Made by a program: the position numbers and the translations under genes. The notes under the pieces are model-generated. The model was given only the letters and a program-made list of their open reading frames with translations, ran no database searches and was not told where the DNA came from. A DNA stretch of 64,000 nt from Linepithema humile (Eukaryota; Arthropoda; Insecta; Hymenoptera; Formicidae), in contig NC_090128.1 in NCBI RefSeq assembly GCF_040581485.1, positions 20,700,931 through 20,764,930 of the forward strand, given 5' to 3'. Positions 12,101-25,621 of the stretch are shown piece after piece. Position 1 is the stretch's first letter; every line of letters begins with the position of its first letter.

Positions 12101-15100
12101 CAGACTTAGTTCCCTGCCTCTCCCTTCGTCACACCTCACTCCATTCATCCCAGGGTCATTCTCCTTTAATCGACATTAAGTTATCAATAAGATTTGCTCA
12201 TAGTTCTATTATCAGGCAAGTTAAAAGTGTCGTAGCACGTTAACAATGAATGATCAGTGAAAATGATGACGTGTGTTGGTTTCCTGAATTGATTTGTTCA
12301 TGATATGAATGAATAGAAGCTTAGTAAACTCACGTAACACTGCTTGAACACAGTTGAATTTTATACGATGTTGAAATCGATGAAATAATAACTAATGCCG
12401 TTGCACAGGCGGAGTCCAATCTTTTTAGACTGACGTTGATGGTTCAATATGATAAATCAAAATGATAAGATACATATCCAGTAATCTAATACGAAAGAAA
12501 ACAAGTAATTCTACTTGTACCGTTGCAGAAACGAATATCGCATGCATGAGTATATATGGGTCCTGTTTGGGTCTGTAACGCAATATATGATGGACAACAT
12601 ATGTAAAGTATCCGTCCCCTTTTCGTATAAGTGGGAACGAAAGACTGCAGCTACGATTTACAATATGTACGAGATGCAGACGCTCGAGTATGCATTAATA
12701 AAATATATATATATATATATGTATATATATCCAAAATACTATTGTCAGAAATCATCAAGTACTCGGCGTGTATTCAACATTCAAGTATACATACTGACTT
12801 GAGGAGAATGACCCACATTCATGAAGCCGTGAATCACTGTAGGCGAAGATGCATATCAAAATTAAAACTTGAAATCAACTGAAAATGTTAAAGAAATCAA
12901 ACGGAAGCAGCATTCGTGCATTCGTCATTACACTTAATTTGATATAATAGAATACCTTCAAAAATCTTATCAATACCATTTAGATCTGTGCCATCGTCAA
13001 GCGTCATAGTGCTCACTTCGACATTTTGGTGGTCCTGCTCTTGGTAGGCGGAATCTCGAAAAGAACTGCACGATGATAGCAGGCTGACATAGAAGATACG
13101 TAGCTCTTTGTTAAATCTCAAAGTTATGATTGTACAGCGTTTATAGGCTAACAGATAGCGTACCTTGTTCGTTTCGGAGGCGCAGGCGCTTGTTTTCCCT
13201 TCTTATTAGTGGATCTTCGCATTTGAACCATATTACTATTACTCCTACTTGACAAGCCACCCATAAAGGTACTCAGCTTGGTAACTGAACTGGCTCCTTC
13301 TACATAAGATACAATAAATAAATAAATAAATAATGCAATAGAGAATTTTGTAACATAAAAGGCGAAATATTAAATCTACTTCAAAGTAAAATATATCTAG
13401 AATAATACGTAGAATTATCTAATATTTTTCTGAAATCAATACATATATTAAAACTTAACAAAAAATTAAATTTAAAATACTAATTCGTCTTTCTTATTGT
13501 AATATCGCAGAAACTAGTTATATTTATAGCTTGCATCTTTTCACATTTCAATGCAAGATGTCACACAATCCAGTCATTATTCACACTGTAACATTAAATG
13601 TTACCTTGCGTTATACCGGAAGAAGATAATTGCTCAGACACAAGAACAAGTCCGTGTATATTTCCTGTACTACCAGTCTGCGATTTTTTGTATGACAGTA
13701 ATGGGATTTCCCCTCCGCCTTGAAGCTGTTTCTCTACCTCTGCGATACGTATAAAACAAATAAGATCGCATATCTTTGTATCAAATAAAATTATCTAAAA
13801 TAATCCCTTTACCTTCGGTGATACTTGATTCTTGAAACATATTTTCTAACGAGTGGTGTATTTCCTTGAAAGTCGGCCGATCCGCCGCCGCCCACTGCCA
13901 GCATTGACGCATCAATTCGTAAACCTTGGGTGGACAACCGGGAGGGATTTCCATTCGATAGCCTTTTTCCAACATGTGATAAACATCCGTCAAGTCAACA
14001 CCAGGATACGGAGACATGCCATAAGTAGCGATCTCCCAAAGAAGAATACCGAATGCCCATACATCAGACTATAAAAAGCATCAATTAATATTTATGTGGT
14101 AATAATTCGATAACAGTGCTGCCTCGATTAATGTCACAACTTATGTCAATAAAATAACACATTTATTATTACTTAATGATCATCGTACCTTCGTCGAAAA
14201 TTTATTGTACGCTAGTCCCTCTGGCGCAGTCCACTTTATGGGAAATTTTGCGCCGGCGTGAGCTGTATACGTGTCGTCCCTCATGAGACGGGCTAAACCG
14301 AAATCCGCGACTTTGACGAGATGGTTCTCGCCGACCAAACAATTCCTGGCCGCTAGATCGCGGTGAATAAAATTTCTACTTTCTAAATAGCTCATGCCGC
14401 TCGCAATCTGCGTTGCCATATGCATCAGAACTACAGCGTTGATTTGATGTTTACTTTCATTTCGCAGATAATCCAGCAGATTGCCTTTGCTCATAAATTC
14501 CGTGATTATGTAGAACGGTGGCTCGCGCGTACAAACCCCCAGCAATTGCACCAAATTCCTATGTTTCATCTCTTTCATGATGGCAGCTTCCTCCAGAAAG
14601 TCCTTCAGTGCCATCGTGTCCTCCTTGAGCGTTTTAACCGCTACAGTCATATTGTATCTTTTCCAAACGGCTTCGTACACGTCACCGTATTGGCCGCCGC
14701 CTAATTTATGCCTCATTACTATGTCCGTTCTATTAATCTCCCATTCGTCCGGCTCCGGACTCAATGGAAAGACTGTAGGCTTGTTGTGCTTTGGCGCCGG
14801 ATATAGCAGCTGCGTGATAAGGCCGTCTGCAAGCATTGAATGATGATGCACCAGTTCAGCCAGTGTATTAAACTTGCTCTCTGTCGTCACAAACATCTTT
14901 CCTTCGCTGTCCTCATTGATCCTATAATGATACACTCGACCCTCGTATCTCAAGGAGATGCTGCGTTGTCCAGGGCTACTTTCTGATTCTCGTACCAAAA
15001 AACTACCGTTTATCCCTGAACTTAATAAATATTCTGCAGCATTCCTAGATATCCTTCCGTGATACCAAGAATGCTTCTCTAGAGAATTAACAGGAGTCAC

Positions 15101-16656
15101 GTAATTTGATGGTACCCATCCTACTTGCCCAGTGCTCGAATGGGCCTCGCACCATTCTCCACTTTTGTTGTAACTTAAGATACGTACTTGTTCACCTGTT
15201 CACAAATATTAAAAAACAGTATTTAAAGCTTGTGAAACAAATTGATATTTAATCATCAAAACAATCTAACTTTGATAAAATATATAGCACTTTAATAATA
15301 CGTAATTAAAAGTAAATTAATACCTTTCTTCAGACTAAGTTGATTCTCCCCACCAGCTTGAAAATCATATAAGGCAACAAATAATTGAGGATCATCCTCC
15401 TCTTGTGCCAACAGATTTTCTTTGCTAGTCCATCTGTATGATAAAAATGATAGAGAATATTATTTCGATTTCTTATTACTATTCACATATCTCTTTCAAT
15501 TTTAAATTCAGAATTGTAGATCTTATGAATAAAAACACAACATACAAAAATCTATGTAACAAAAATTCTATTGTTCTCAATATTATATATAAAAAATGTA
15601 TTTATCAAATCTTTGCTAAAATTGCAAAAATATAATGAAATTATATAAACATAGTATGAGAATTATATATAAACATAACATGTTATTTCAAATCTTAAAT
15701 AGTAAACTGACCTATTTGCTGCTTCAAGAAGTCCACTAGCAGATACACTAGAGTGTTGTTGGATATTTGCTTGCTGTGAAATTGATTGAACACTAGAACC
15801 ACTTGGGGGATCACCTTCTGGCAATGCTGGAATGTGAGGTAGTGGTCTACTTTGCAAAAGTGCCTCTGTAAAAAACATTGCAATATAATTTTCCTTTTGT
15901 AACTCTCAACGTGTGTTGAAAACAAAAATTAATACTGACAATTAAAACATTCTTTGCTTATGTAATAGGATATATAAAAAGCTTTATCTTATCATTATGT
16001 TCAAAATATTTAACGTACAACAAGAATAATTAAGAGATTATATCTAAAGTTTTATTATACCTATTTAAGGAATGTTTAGTGTTCAAACTATTTCTGTAAC
16101 ATAAGTATAAAAATACATAGTATGCTTATGTGTTATAATTTTCTTATTTAATCACTACTATTCACATTAATATGGGAGACAGTCATATCAATGTGAATGT
16201 TAACTCACACACTCATTGTTATATATTAAAAAAACATTATTACAAGACTAAATCTTTTTTAAATACTATTGCATCATCGATATTACTCTAAATATTGCAA
16301 CATCATTTTTTGTGAAATCAAAATGATACAACCATCTCAAATATATTAGCTAAGAAATACTAGGAAAGCATGCTAGTTGCAGCTTCAGCTGGTGAGCTAT
16401 CACGGTTCAAAAGGAATACATATCATGCGAAAATCACTCAGCGTGCAGATTTCTGCTGTCGCTAGCAGAATCTTACACAACAGGAAAGAAATATGGAGCA
16501 GAGCGGATAATTGATAACTGTGTTCTCACCGCTATGCTCGGTGAATATATTAGAGCCTATGGCGCGTGTATCCTTCAAGTTCCTGGGCTGTTTGCGAGTT
16601 TGTCGCACGGTTGACCCGACGGGTATCACCCTGTCCTTGGTCTGCTGGGCGCCCAT
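9172..16656 (-). CDS. Abl: Abl non-receptor tyrosine kinase
   Basis: Cytoplasmic tyrosine kinase linking receptors to actin remodelling. Ten coding exons (minus): 16656-16530, 15865-15712, 15433-15324, 15195-14189, 14068-13813, 13739-13605, 13299-13164, 13065-12956, 11963-11752 (start uncertain, 11999 also fits) and 11484-9172. The phases agree and give about 1519 aa, near the size of fly Abl. The N-terminus is MGAQQTKDR, a myristoylation-type start, followed by NIFTEH and ALLQSRPLPHIP. SH3 spans about residues 110-165 (ALYDF, GWVPSNYV). SH2 spans about 172-262 (WYHG, FLVRES with Arg199). The kinase has loop GGGQYG 296-301, Lys318, gatekeeper Thr362, HRD 408-410, DFG 428-430 and activation-loop Tyr440. 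Then come PPKRTSSFRDS, poly-Gln and poly-Pro tracts, and a large last exon starting LVHVGALEVQNVKR. It ends in an F-actin-binding domain (last ~100 residues, ISNVIENSILNLKG). It is divergent from msk. Confidence 0.96.
12702..12729. repeat. Short (AT)n microsatellite in an Abl intron
   Basis: Roughly 28 nt of alternating AT with one G, within the large intron between Abl exons 8 and 9. Confidence 0.85.
13313..13333. repeat. (AATA)n microsatellite in an Abl intron
   Basis: About five AATA units just upstream (minus-strand sense) of Abl exon 7. Confidence 0.85.
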
Positions 16657-17779
16657 AGTGCTACCCGCCGATCACTATATCATGCCCTTCACGTGCAACC
16701 TCCGACCCGGCTGTGTACAGGGCCCAGGTCCCTGCTCTTCTCCGCACCCTCGCGCACACTTCACTTCCGGCACTCGGGCGCCGGCGGCGAGCCTGACATC
16801 GCGATCGTCGTCCGCGTACCACGGTTCGCGCAAGACACCGCGAGTGTCGGGAGAACGTGATCCACCCACACCTCTTGAAGCGCAGATCACGGTATGCGGC
16901 AGGCCTATTCACATTTTTACATGTCAATTACCGCTCTCTCTCTCACTGCCCCTCGCCATATTTGACAGCTTTTGACGTCGATTATTTAGTTTGTCGGTGT
17001 ATTGCTGTGCGGCAGCACGACGCTGGGCGGATTCTCATGCGCTTTCTGGAGCCACCCCGTTCGTTTGTTCTAAATCTCATATTTTTCTTTGATTTCAACA
17101 TTGCGATTATAAAAGATATAGAAATGATATATATGTAAAAAGTTATTATCTTCAAAATATTTTAGATTTATCATTACATCTGTCGTTTCTAGTTTTATTC
17201 TCGGTACAGTTACAATTTTTGTTCTTCCTTTTTTTTCCTTTTCCTGTTTCAATACCTGATTATTTATATTTTAAATGTAGAAAATAATGTAATGCAGCTA
17301 AAAAACAAATTTATTACAATCTATTTAAGTAGATTTTGAAAATCAACCAGTCGCGATATTCTAGTTCTTTAAATTAGACACGTGATTCGCTGTCTAGATG
17401 AACTCTTAAGGTACATTCATAATACAGTTATGCAAATTTATTGGTTGTATTTTAATATTTTCCATTTTGTATATACAAAAATAAATAAATACAGAAAGTA
17501 GGAAACACTTTGGAATTTCTTCATTTATTCTGAAAGGTACATCAAAAGAAGATCACTGAAGATTGCGTCTAATTGCTATGCATACTTCATGACCGGATGC
17601 GCCAATTCAAAGCCTTGTTCGTGCCGCCATGTTGTTGTGTCACGTGACCACACGGGCAAGCAGGGAGCAGCAGTAAGGTGAATGCGCCGGGTCAAATCCG
17701 GTGCGAGGCAGTGTGAGGGGAATCAATTGGAAAAATTTAAGCGTCTAATTAATATCGTGAGCTGAGTCGATCCGGAACG
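16657..17779. promoter_or_regulatory. Divergent promoter region between Abl and msk
   Basis: A 1.1-kb gap between start codons pointing apart. Next to the Abl start the DNA is CpG-rich (16660-16870), then AT-rich, then GC-rich again towards msk. Near the msk start are a YY1/PHO-like element GCCGCCATGTTG (17623-17634) and a palindromic E-box GTCACGTGACC (17639-17649). Both are typical of TATA-less housekeeping promoters. No coding exon is seen. Confidence 0.6.
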
Positions 17780-20700
17780 ATGGAGGTGAGGAAGCTGACG
17801 GAGCTGCTGCGGGCGACGATCGACCCGGCGCAGCAAAAGGAGGCGGAGGAACAGCTCACCCAGGTACGCAAAAAAAAATTGCGATTAGGAGAAAACGTGT
17901 TCCGTTTCGCGCGGCAGGAGGGGAACAATCTCGAACCCTCTTGAGAACATGTGGCTTCGCTCCATGTCGTATCCTCATGCCGGATGCCTCGAGCACGTGG
18001 CTTGGATAATGCATTCCATCGAGGAATAATTCCCGTCGCAAGAATTTATTTTTTTTCCAAGAGGCACTTCTTCCCAGCGAACGCTTCAACATTTTAATTC
18101 TTGACTCCGCATGCTTGTGCTTCCACGGCTGCGGCGATGAAAAGAAATTTGAGCAATTGCGGAAAAGATAGCTTCCTTATGTTCGAGCAGCTATTCACGA
18201 CAAAATAAGCGATAGTTCGCTCAGATTTGCCGAATGATACTATGATCCATATTTTCGCTCGTTAACCTCTCCTTGCGTACCATGCTCGCGCGTAAAGAAA
18301 TATTCTCAAGCCTCTACTTTGTTCGTCTGCGTAGAATATGCTTCCCGAGAATGTGTGAGTGAAATCGTATTCTCATTGTGTTAATGAGCTCTATCATTGA
18401 GCACAATTATTCTGACACAGTTGGTAATTTTCCTATTCATATATCAGTCATATTATTTTTACATACTTAGCATATGCATATATATATATACTATATTATC
18501 TATTATGCACACGCCGTGTAGACTTTATAATTTAAATCTATAGGATGTATTAACATTGGAGCAATAAGGCTAATGTAACGTAATGATAATATAATAATGA
18601 AGTTGCGCGTAATGAGCCAATAGCTTCTATATATGCTTGAATTTTCCAGATTCACAAAATCATTGGTTTTGCACCCACACTCCTGCAAGTAGTAATGTCA
18701 AATGAAGTTGATATGCCTGTGAGACAAGCAGGTAAATATTTTTATCCTAATTTCTCCTATTATGCAACATTGAAGATGAAGCGTAAACTACGGACTATAA
18801 TGTTCCATCATCTTTGCAGGTGTGATTTATTTGAAAAATTTAATTTCTGCAAATTGGGCTGAGAAAGAAGATGGACTTACGGAATTTAATATTCACGAAC
18901 AAGATCGTGCAATGATACGCGATGCCATAGTAGATGCGGTAGTTCATGCACCGGAATTAATTAGGTGAGTTGTAACCAAATTATGTCGTTAAAAAGATAT
19001 ATGTATATATATATTTCTTTAGAAATATAATAATTACAATTGTATATTTTTTGTTTAGAGTACAATTAGCACTATGCATCAATAATATAGTCAAACATGA
19101 TTTTCCTGGGAGATGGACGCAAATAGTGGACAAAATTACGATATACCTTCAAAATCCAGATGCATCGTGTTGGCCTGGTGTTCTCCTTGCACTGCATCAG
19201 CTTGTTAAAAATTTTGAGTGAGTATTGTTTCCTTTTGATCTATTGTTTTAGATATAAGAGATAATTTGTAATGCTTTTGTTATAATAATTAGGTACAAAA
19301 AACCAGAGGAGAGGGGACCATTACATGAGGCAATGAATTTGTTATTCCCTATGATTTACCAATTGATAGTACGCTTATTGCCAGATTCATCCGAACAATC
19401 TGTTCTACTTCAGAAGCAGATACTGAAAATTTTCTTCACACTTACACAGGTATGTAGGAGCTATCGCGGTGTTAGAATAAATGATGTTGGAATATTTTGA
19501 GATTTAATGTCTTTTTTTTTTTTTCTCTTTGCAGTATACACTTCCTCTTGACCTTATATCGAAAGAAGTATTCTCCCAATGGATGGATGTGGTGAGACAA
19601 ATAGTTGACAGACCAGTACCGCCAGAAACTAATAATCCGGATCTGGATGATGACGAACGGGTAAAATTGCCTTGGTGGAAGTGTAAAAAGTGGGCGATGC
19701 ACATTTTATATAGGGTCTTTGAGAGGTAATCAAGCTCGTAAAGTTAATATTAGATATGAGGAAAGTTTGAAAATGATAAGACGCTTACGAACTGTTCACT
19801 GTTAATTACAGATATGGCAGTCCAAAAAATGTGGCTAAAGAATACAATGAATTTGCTGAATGGTATTTGAAAACATTTAGCGCCGGTATTCTCGAGGTTC
19901 TTCTGAAAATCTTAGATCAATATCGTAGAAAAATTTATGTCTCTCCTAGAGTAATACAACAATCACTCAACTACATGAATCAGGCGTAAGAATCTATTCT
20001 AATAAATAATCTTGTCGTATTGATCATATGATGAATGCGATAATACAGCGGTTTTCAATTTCAAGGGTGATTCATGCGTACTCTTGGAGGTTTTTGAAAG
20101 TGCACATGTTCGAGATCATACGCGACGTTTTATTCCCCATCCTTTCGTATACAGTCGCCGATGAAGAACTGTGGAACGCTGATCCTTATGAATACATTAG
20201 AGTAAAATTCGGTAAAGTCAAATTAACAGCATATTAATTTAAACGTGGATAACTTTGTGCGCTAACCAGTTTGCTTTCAGATATCTTTGAGGATTTTGTA
20301 TCGCCGGTGTCGGCGGCGGCGACCTTATTGCATACAGCATGTAAGAAACGAAAAGATATGCTTCCACAAACCATGCGGTTTTGTCTCGAGGTGTTGACTA
20401 CAACAGGTGTTGATCCGAAGCAAAAGGACGGTGCATTACATATGGTGCGTTTACGAACCAGAAAAATATTTGTTACTTAAATTTTTCGTTATGGCTACTT
20501 TATAATTTTTATTAATTCTACATGAACTATATATTTTTAATATAACTGTGTTCTTTAGATTGGAAGTTTGGCCGATGTTATGTTAAAGAAGAAAGATTTT
20601 AAGGATCAAATGGATAAAGTATTAGTACAATATATATTCCCCGAATTTAACAGTCCTCATGGACATCTGCGAGCAAGAGTAAATATAAAATTATTATATA

Positions 20701-21466
20701 ATACTTATTCTATAATAATAAAAATGTGTACTTAGCGCAGTGATAATTATTAATTATGTTTCTCCAGGCCTGTTGGGCAATGCAGTACTTCGCGGAAATT
20801 AAATTTAAGACAGAACAAATCTTAATCAACGCAATAGGATTGATTACAAATGCCCTCCTGACCGATCAAGACGTGCCCGTTAAAGTTGAAGCGGCTATAG
20901 CTCTTCAGATGATGCTTGGGGCACAAGACAAGGCTCATAAGTACATCGAACCAATGATCAAACAAATAACACTCGAATTGTTAACTATTATCAGAGAGAC
21001 AGAGAATGACGATTTAACAAATGTTATGCAAAAAATTGTTTGTCTATATACGGAACAATTGATGCCGATTGCTGTAGAAATTTGTCAACACTTGGTAAGA
21101 AATTTGATTGTTTATAATCTCGCGAGATCCTATATAAGCAATGTAGTAGAATATTATGTTGCATACTGTTCTTTTAGGCTGCTACGTTTAGCAAAGTACT
21201 CGAGACAGATGAAGGCAGTGACGAGAAAGCGATAACAGCGATGGGTCTCTTGAACACAATAGAAACATTATTGTCAGTGATGGAAGAGCAACCGCAAATC
21301 ATGTCACAACTTGAGCCGATTGTTCTTCAAGTAGTAGCTCATATTTTTGGACGAAACGTAACAGGTATGTTCTTTCATATTTCAATTTTTATCAATACAC
21401 GATTAGCAACCACCATTGTGATAAAAATGATAATACTTGTAAAATATATTGTCTGCTCAAAATTTC

Positions 21467-21512
<46 letters not shown>

Positions 21513-23346
21513 TAGAGTTTAAATTCTATGTTTAAGATATGCATGTATACAATTGCTATAATCTAAGAACATGTTAAGAAAAACATGTTTCTCTTTTAAT
21601 TAGAATTTTACGAAGAAGCGGCATCGTTAGTTTATGACTTAACGTGCAAAGCTATATCTGAAGACATGTGGAAAGTCCTGGAGCTCATGTATCAAGTTTT
21701 CCAAAAAGATGGTTTAGATTATTTCACTGATATGATGCCTGCGCTGCATAACTACATCACTGTAGATACTCGGGCGTTCTTATCAAATGAGAATCATATC
21801 TTAGCCATGTTCAACATGTGTAAAGCCGTGAGTACTTATACAGATTCTCTCCGTAGAGCTCAATATTGTTATTGTCTAAACACATTTTCTATATTATAGG
21901 TCTTGACAAATGAATGTGGTGAAGATCCCGAGTGCCATGCTGCTAAGTTGTTAGAAGTTATAATTTTACAATGTAAAGGACGTATAAATCAGGTAACATT
22001 ACATATAACATTTATGGAAACAAATATAATTCTAATTTATGAGACAGCAAACATAAGTTCAATTTTATTTTAGTGCATACCGTCGCTTGTACAATTAGTC
22101 CTAGAACGTCTAATGCGCGAAATTAAAACTTCGGAATTGCGTACGATGTGTCTTCAAGTGGTCATTGCTGCTTTATATTACAATGCTACATTGTGCCTAG
22201 AAACAATGGACAGATTGCAAGGTAACTTTGATCAGTCGTCAGAGCCGCTTGCTTCACGTTTCATCAAGCAGTGGATTAATGACACAGATTGTTTCCTGGG
22301 GTGTGTATTTATGTATATACAAGAATATTTTAATACAAAACTACTAAAAAAGAATTACAAAAATAGATTTAGAAATTTAAGTTTGTGCAATTTGTAAGAA
22401 CAATTTTGTTTCTCTCCACAGCCTACATGACCGTAAACTGTGCGTTCTTGGACTGTGTACTTTAATCAGTATGACTCCGGCACGCCCAGCTGCTGTTAAT
22501 GAATGTGCCACCCAAATTATACCATCCTTAATCTTATTGTTTGAGGGTCTGAAGCGAGCTTATGCCGCTAAAGTCTCGGACGGGGACGACGACGAAAATG
22601 ATGACGAGGAAAGCGATATCGACGAAGGTAAGTATGCATACTTTTTATAACATAATATATGATGGGCTAATCGAATTTGCTGATTTTCAGAAGTTTTATC
22701 GTCCGACGAAGACGACATAGACGACACTAATCAGGAATATCTTGAAAAATTGCATGATAAAATAACGAGAACGGCCGTTCAACACGGTTTTCAAATTAAT
22801 TCAACTATACACGACAGTCACGGTGACCATAGGTCCGATGACGATGACGATGATTCGGAATATGACGGTAACGAAGAGACTGCTCTTGAAAGCTTTTTGA
22901 CATCCTTGGATGCAGATGATCCCAATCAGGATGAATACATTATTTTCAAGGAAGTCATACAAAGTAAATATCTAAAAAAATTATACTTGGCAAACGAAAT
23001 GTATTTAAACTAAATCACAATGTATTCTTTCATTTTAATTAGCTATTGAAAGAACCGACATGGCCTGGTATAGAACCTTAACAAGTCTTCTTACCCCTGA
23101 GCAAGAAAAAGCTTTACAAGAAATTATTGTGTTGGCAGATCAACGCAAAGCAGCTTTCGAGAGTAAAATTATCGAACAGAGTGGAGGTAAATACTGTCTT
23201 CAATAATATTTTTTTGATCGTTTACGTTAATTGTCATGCAAGTACAAATTATTAATTGGAGTATCTCTATTTTCCCAGGTTATTCCTTCCCCTCACAGAC
23301 TGTGCCCACCTCATTTAACTTCGGTGGCACACCTTTAAGTCGATAA
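17780..23346 (+). CDS. msk: Importin-7 / moleskin (nuclear import receptor)
   Basis: Importin-beta superfamily receptor that carries cargo such as ribosomal proteins, histones and activated ERK/SMAD through nuclear pores in a Ran-dependent way. Nineteen coding exons were read: 17780-17863, 18650-18731, 18820-18964, 19059-19217, 19293-19449, 19535-19725, 19812-19985, 20066-20211, 20281-20444, 20559-20678, 20768-21094, 21178-21364, 21604-21827, 21900-21992, 22074-22300, 22422-22627, 22691-22963, 23043-23186 and 23279-23346. Phases close exactly to 3171 nt, 1056 aa, against about 1038 in vertebrates. Family landmarks in order are PVRQAGVIYLKNL, IVKHDFPGRW, LPWWKCKKWAMHIL, RYGSPKNVAKEYNEFAE, DADPYEYIRVKF-like NADPYEYIRVKF, KKDGALHM-like QKDGALHM, PVKVEAAIALQMML, IRETENDDLTNVMQKI, DYFTDMMP, ECHAAKLLEVIILQCKGR and HDRKLCVLGLC. 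The C-terminus is an acidic Asp/Glu-rich stretch (about residues 876-960) ending SFNFGG, an FG-type tail. The start lies 140 nt after an E-box and YY1-like site. Confidence 0.98.
21469..21511 (+). repeat. Poly-T run of 43 nt in msk intron 12
   Basis: An uninterrupted T homopolymer between msk exons 12 and 13. It follows directly on TTTCAG. Its true length is likely to be uncertain because long homopolymers are error-prone in sequencing. Confidence 0.95.
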
Positions 23347-25615
23347 GGACTTACAATCATTACAAATTTTAAATTAAGTAAGTAACTAAACAAATTATAC
23401 AAAATCTGAATCAGACATTTTCAGCACGCGATCATTACTACAAGATCATTTCGACGATATTATGCATTTCTTACTTACTATTTTTGTGTAAACTAATTAC
23501 AAATTACTAAGGCAATTCGACAGTTTTACTTTAACTCGATGAAGCTAACACTTTATCTCTAAGAGATCAGTCTTGTGCATCCTGTTATTTTATTAGTCGA
23601 GACATTTTTTTTTTTTTTTAGATATGTTTATTCTCTTTTATACTATAAATATTCAAATTTGACTCAATGAGATGTTTTGGCCTAGCTATAAGCTATAATT
23701 TGTTTTCTCAATTATTCAAAATTACTTTTGAATTTTTATTAATACTTAGTTTTTGGAATATCTTCAATTAAGAAAATTTCAGCTTACTGAATATACTTAC
23801 TTTTCATATAAAATACGTATTTATAATCTCGAGTTATGCCTTAGTCCGAAATTGTTTTATAGAGGACGATTGAATCAATTAGTTTATTAAAAAAATCTAT
23901 TATAAAAATTATATTAAATTGTTGGTAAAAATGTATCAAAAAAATGTTTGATTATGTGTAAACAATAATTCTTAATATTATTAACAAATAAGTTAAAACG
24001 TCATGCTGTACACTCTTGAGATCTATTTGCAAATTACTATTGTGTAACAAAAAAATGTAAGTTAGCAAGGTTGCTAGACGTAACTTGCAGAAAATGTTGC
24101 CTACAACAAATATTTAGATAAAATGCAATTTAGGTTTTTAAATAAACATTGTTTTTTTTTCAAGTTCTTGTTTAAATGTATATTGTATTATAAATGGCCA
24201 AATATTCTGCAGCTACCGATCACTTTACGTAAATCCCAGCACAGCTTACTTTATTTTGGAAAAAAATAAGTTTCGCCGTATCTTACACTATCCGATATAC
24301 CCTGAAAGATGGAGCTGCATCAATAGCTTAGTAAACACTTTAGTTAGCTTCTGCAACTGTAATTAAGTTTTTATAATAGTCGATCTGGTAGGAAAGTTTT
24401 GGTATTGTATTAAAAAGCATCAACAAAAAACACGGTAATCTTAAACAGAGCTCTTTCTTTCACGAGGTATCCTAATTACGTAAGACACTCTCGGAGCAGA
24501 ATTAAACTATGAATATCAGAGCCCAAAATGATAAAGGTGTACAAAAAAGAGGTGTTCTGTGCTGTGGTTAGTGAAATGATTACTGCACAAGTGCTTTTTA
24601 TATCAAAATGCAAAAGGATGTATGCGATAATTACGTGTCGCTTCAGAAAATAACTCGTGATCTATACTTCAGTCCAAAATTCTGTACAATACTATTGGAT
24701 AGTGGAAATTATATTGTATTATAAGCATATTATATATATATGCTTATTTACTTAATTAGTTTGTTTTATTCGTTCAATTTTCGCTGTTTTTATATACATA
24801 TAAAACTGCAAGAAACCTGCAATTTTAATCACACTATATTCGGTTCTCTTTTAGTAAAGATTGTATACACAGGGTGCATGCAAAAATATAGCGAATACCG
24901 ATCAATAACAATATATAATACATTATGTTAACGATTGTTGATTTCTTAATAATTAAAACTTCAACAAAACTTTAGCTATGCGATTTTATAAGGATTTTTA
25001 ATAGATTTGATTTTATTCTCATTGAAATTCAGAAGATAAGTTAAACGACTTAATATGTTTCAGGCATATCTCTCGACTATACATTTCTTCATTTGTTTAT
25101 AATAAATGTGTTATTTTTTTAAATTTAAAATAGAGATAATACAATAATATCAATAGAGACAAGAATAACGAAAAAAAAGATATGTTTATCGTTGCTCAAT
25201 GAAATATCTGCTCCGTGTAATGCGTGACTCTTTCTTGAATTTCAGAAAGAACTGCATATTTTGTATATAATAGGATATGATTTCAAATTGTAAATATTAA
25301 AGAGTTGGCTGATTAACACATCACACAATATTTGAAATTAACGAAAAGATACATTGTAGAGATCTGTATACATGACACACACATACACATACACACATTA
25401 TATATATATTAAACGATCATTTTCCAAACACAGTAATTAATAATGCTTGAATAAACTATGCACTTCATATATATTTTAATTTACTTTGCAGTACCCTGCT
25501 TTTAAATTGATTTTACTTGGAATTGCGATTATCGATTTCTTGCAGTGTTTATCAGAGGTATTTGTAAAGCGTGAACAACTTCTAATCTCTATCTTATAGA
25601 TGATACGACGCGTGA

Positions 25616-25621
25616 AATAAA
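25616..25621 (+). terminator. Candidate distal polyadenylation signal of msk
   Basis: AATAAA in the context GTGAAATAAAGACG, about 2.3 kb after the msk stop. A nearer AATAAA is at 24141-24146. Which is used cannot be decided from sequence. Confidence 0.3.
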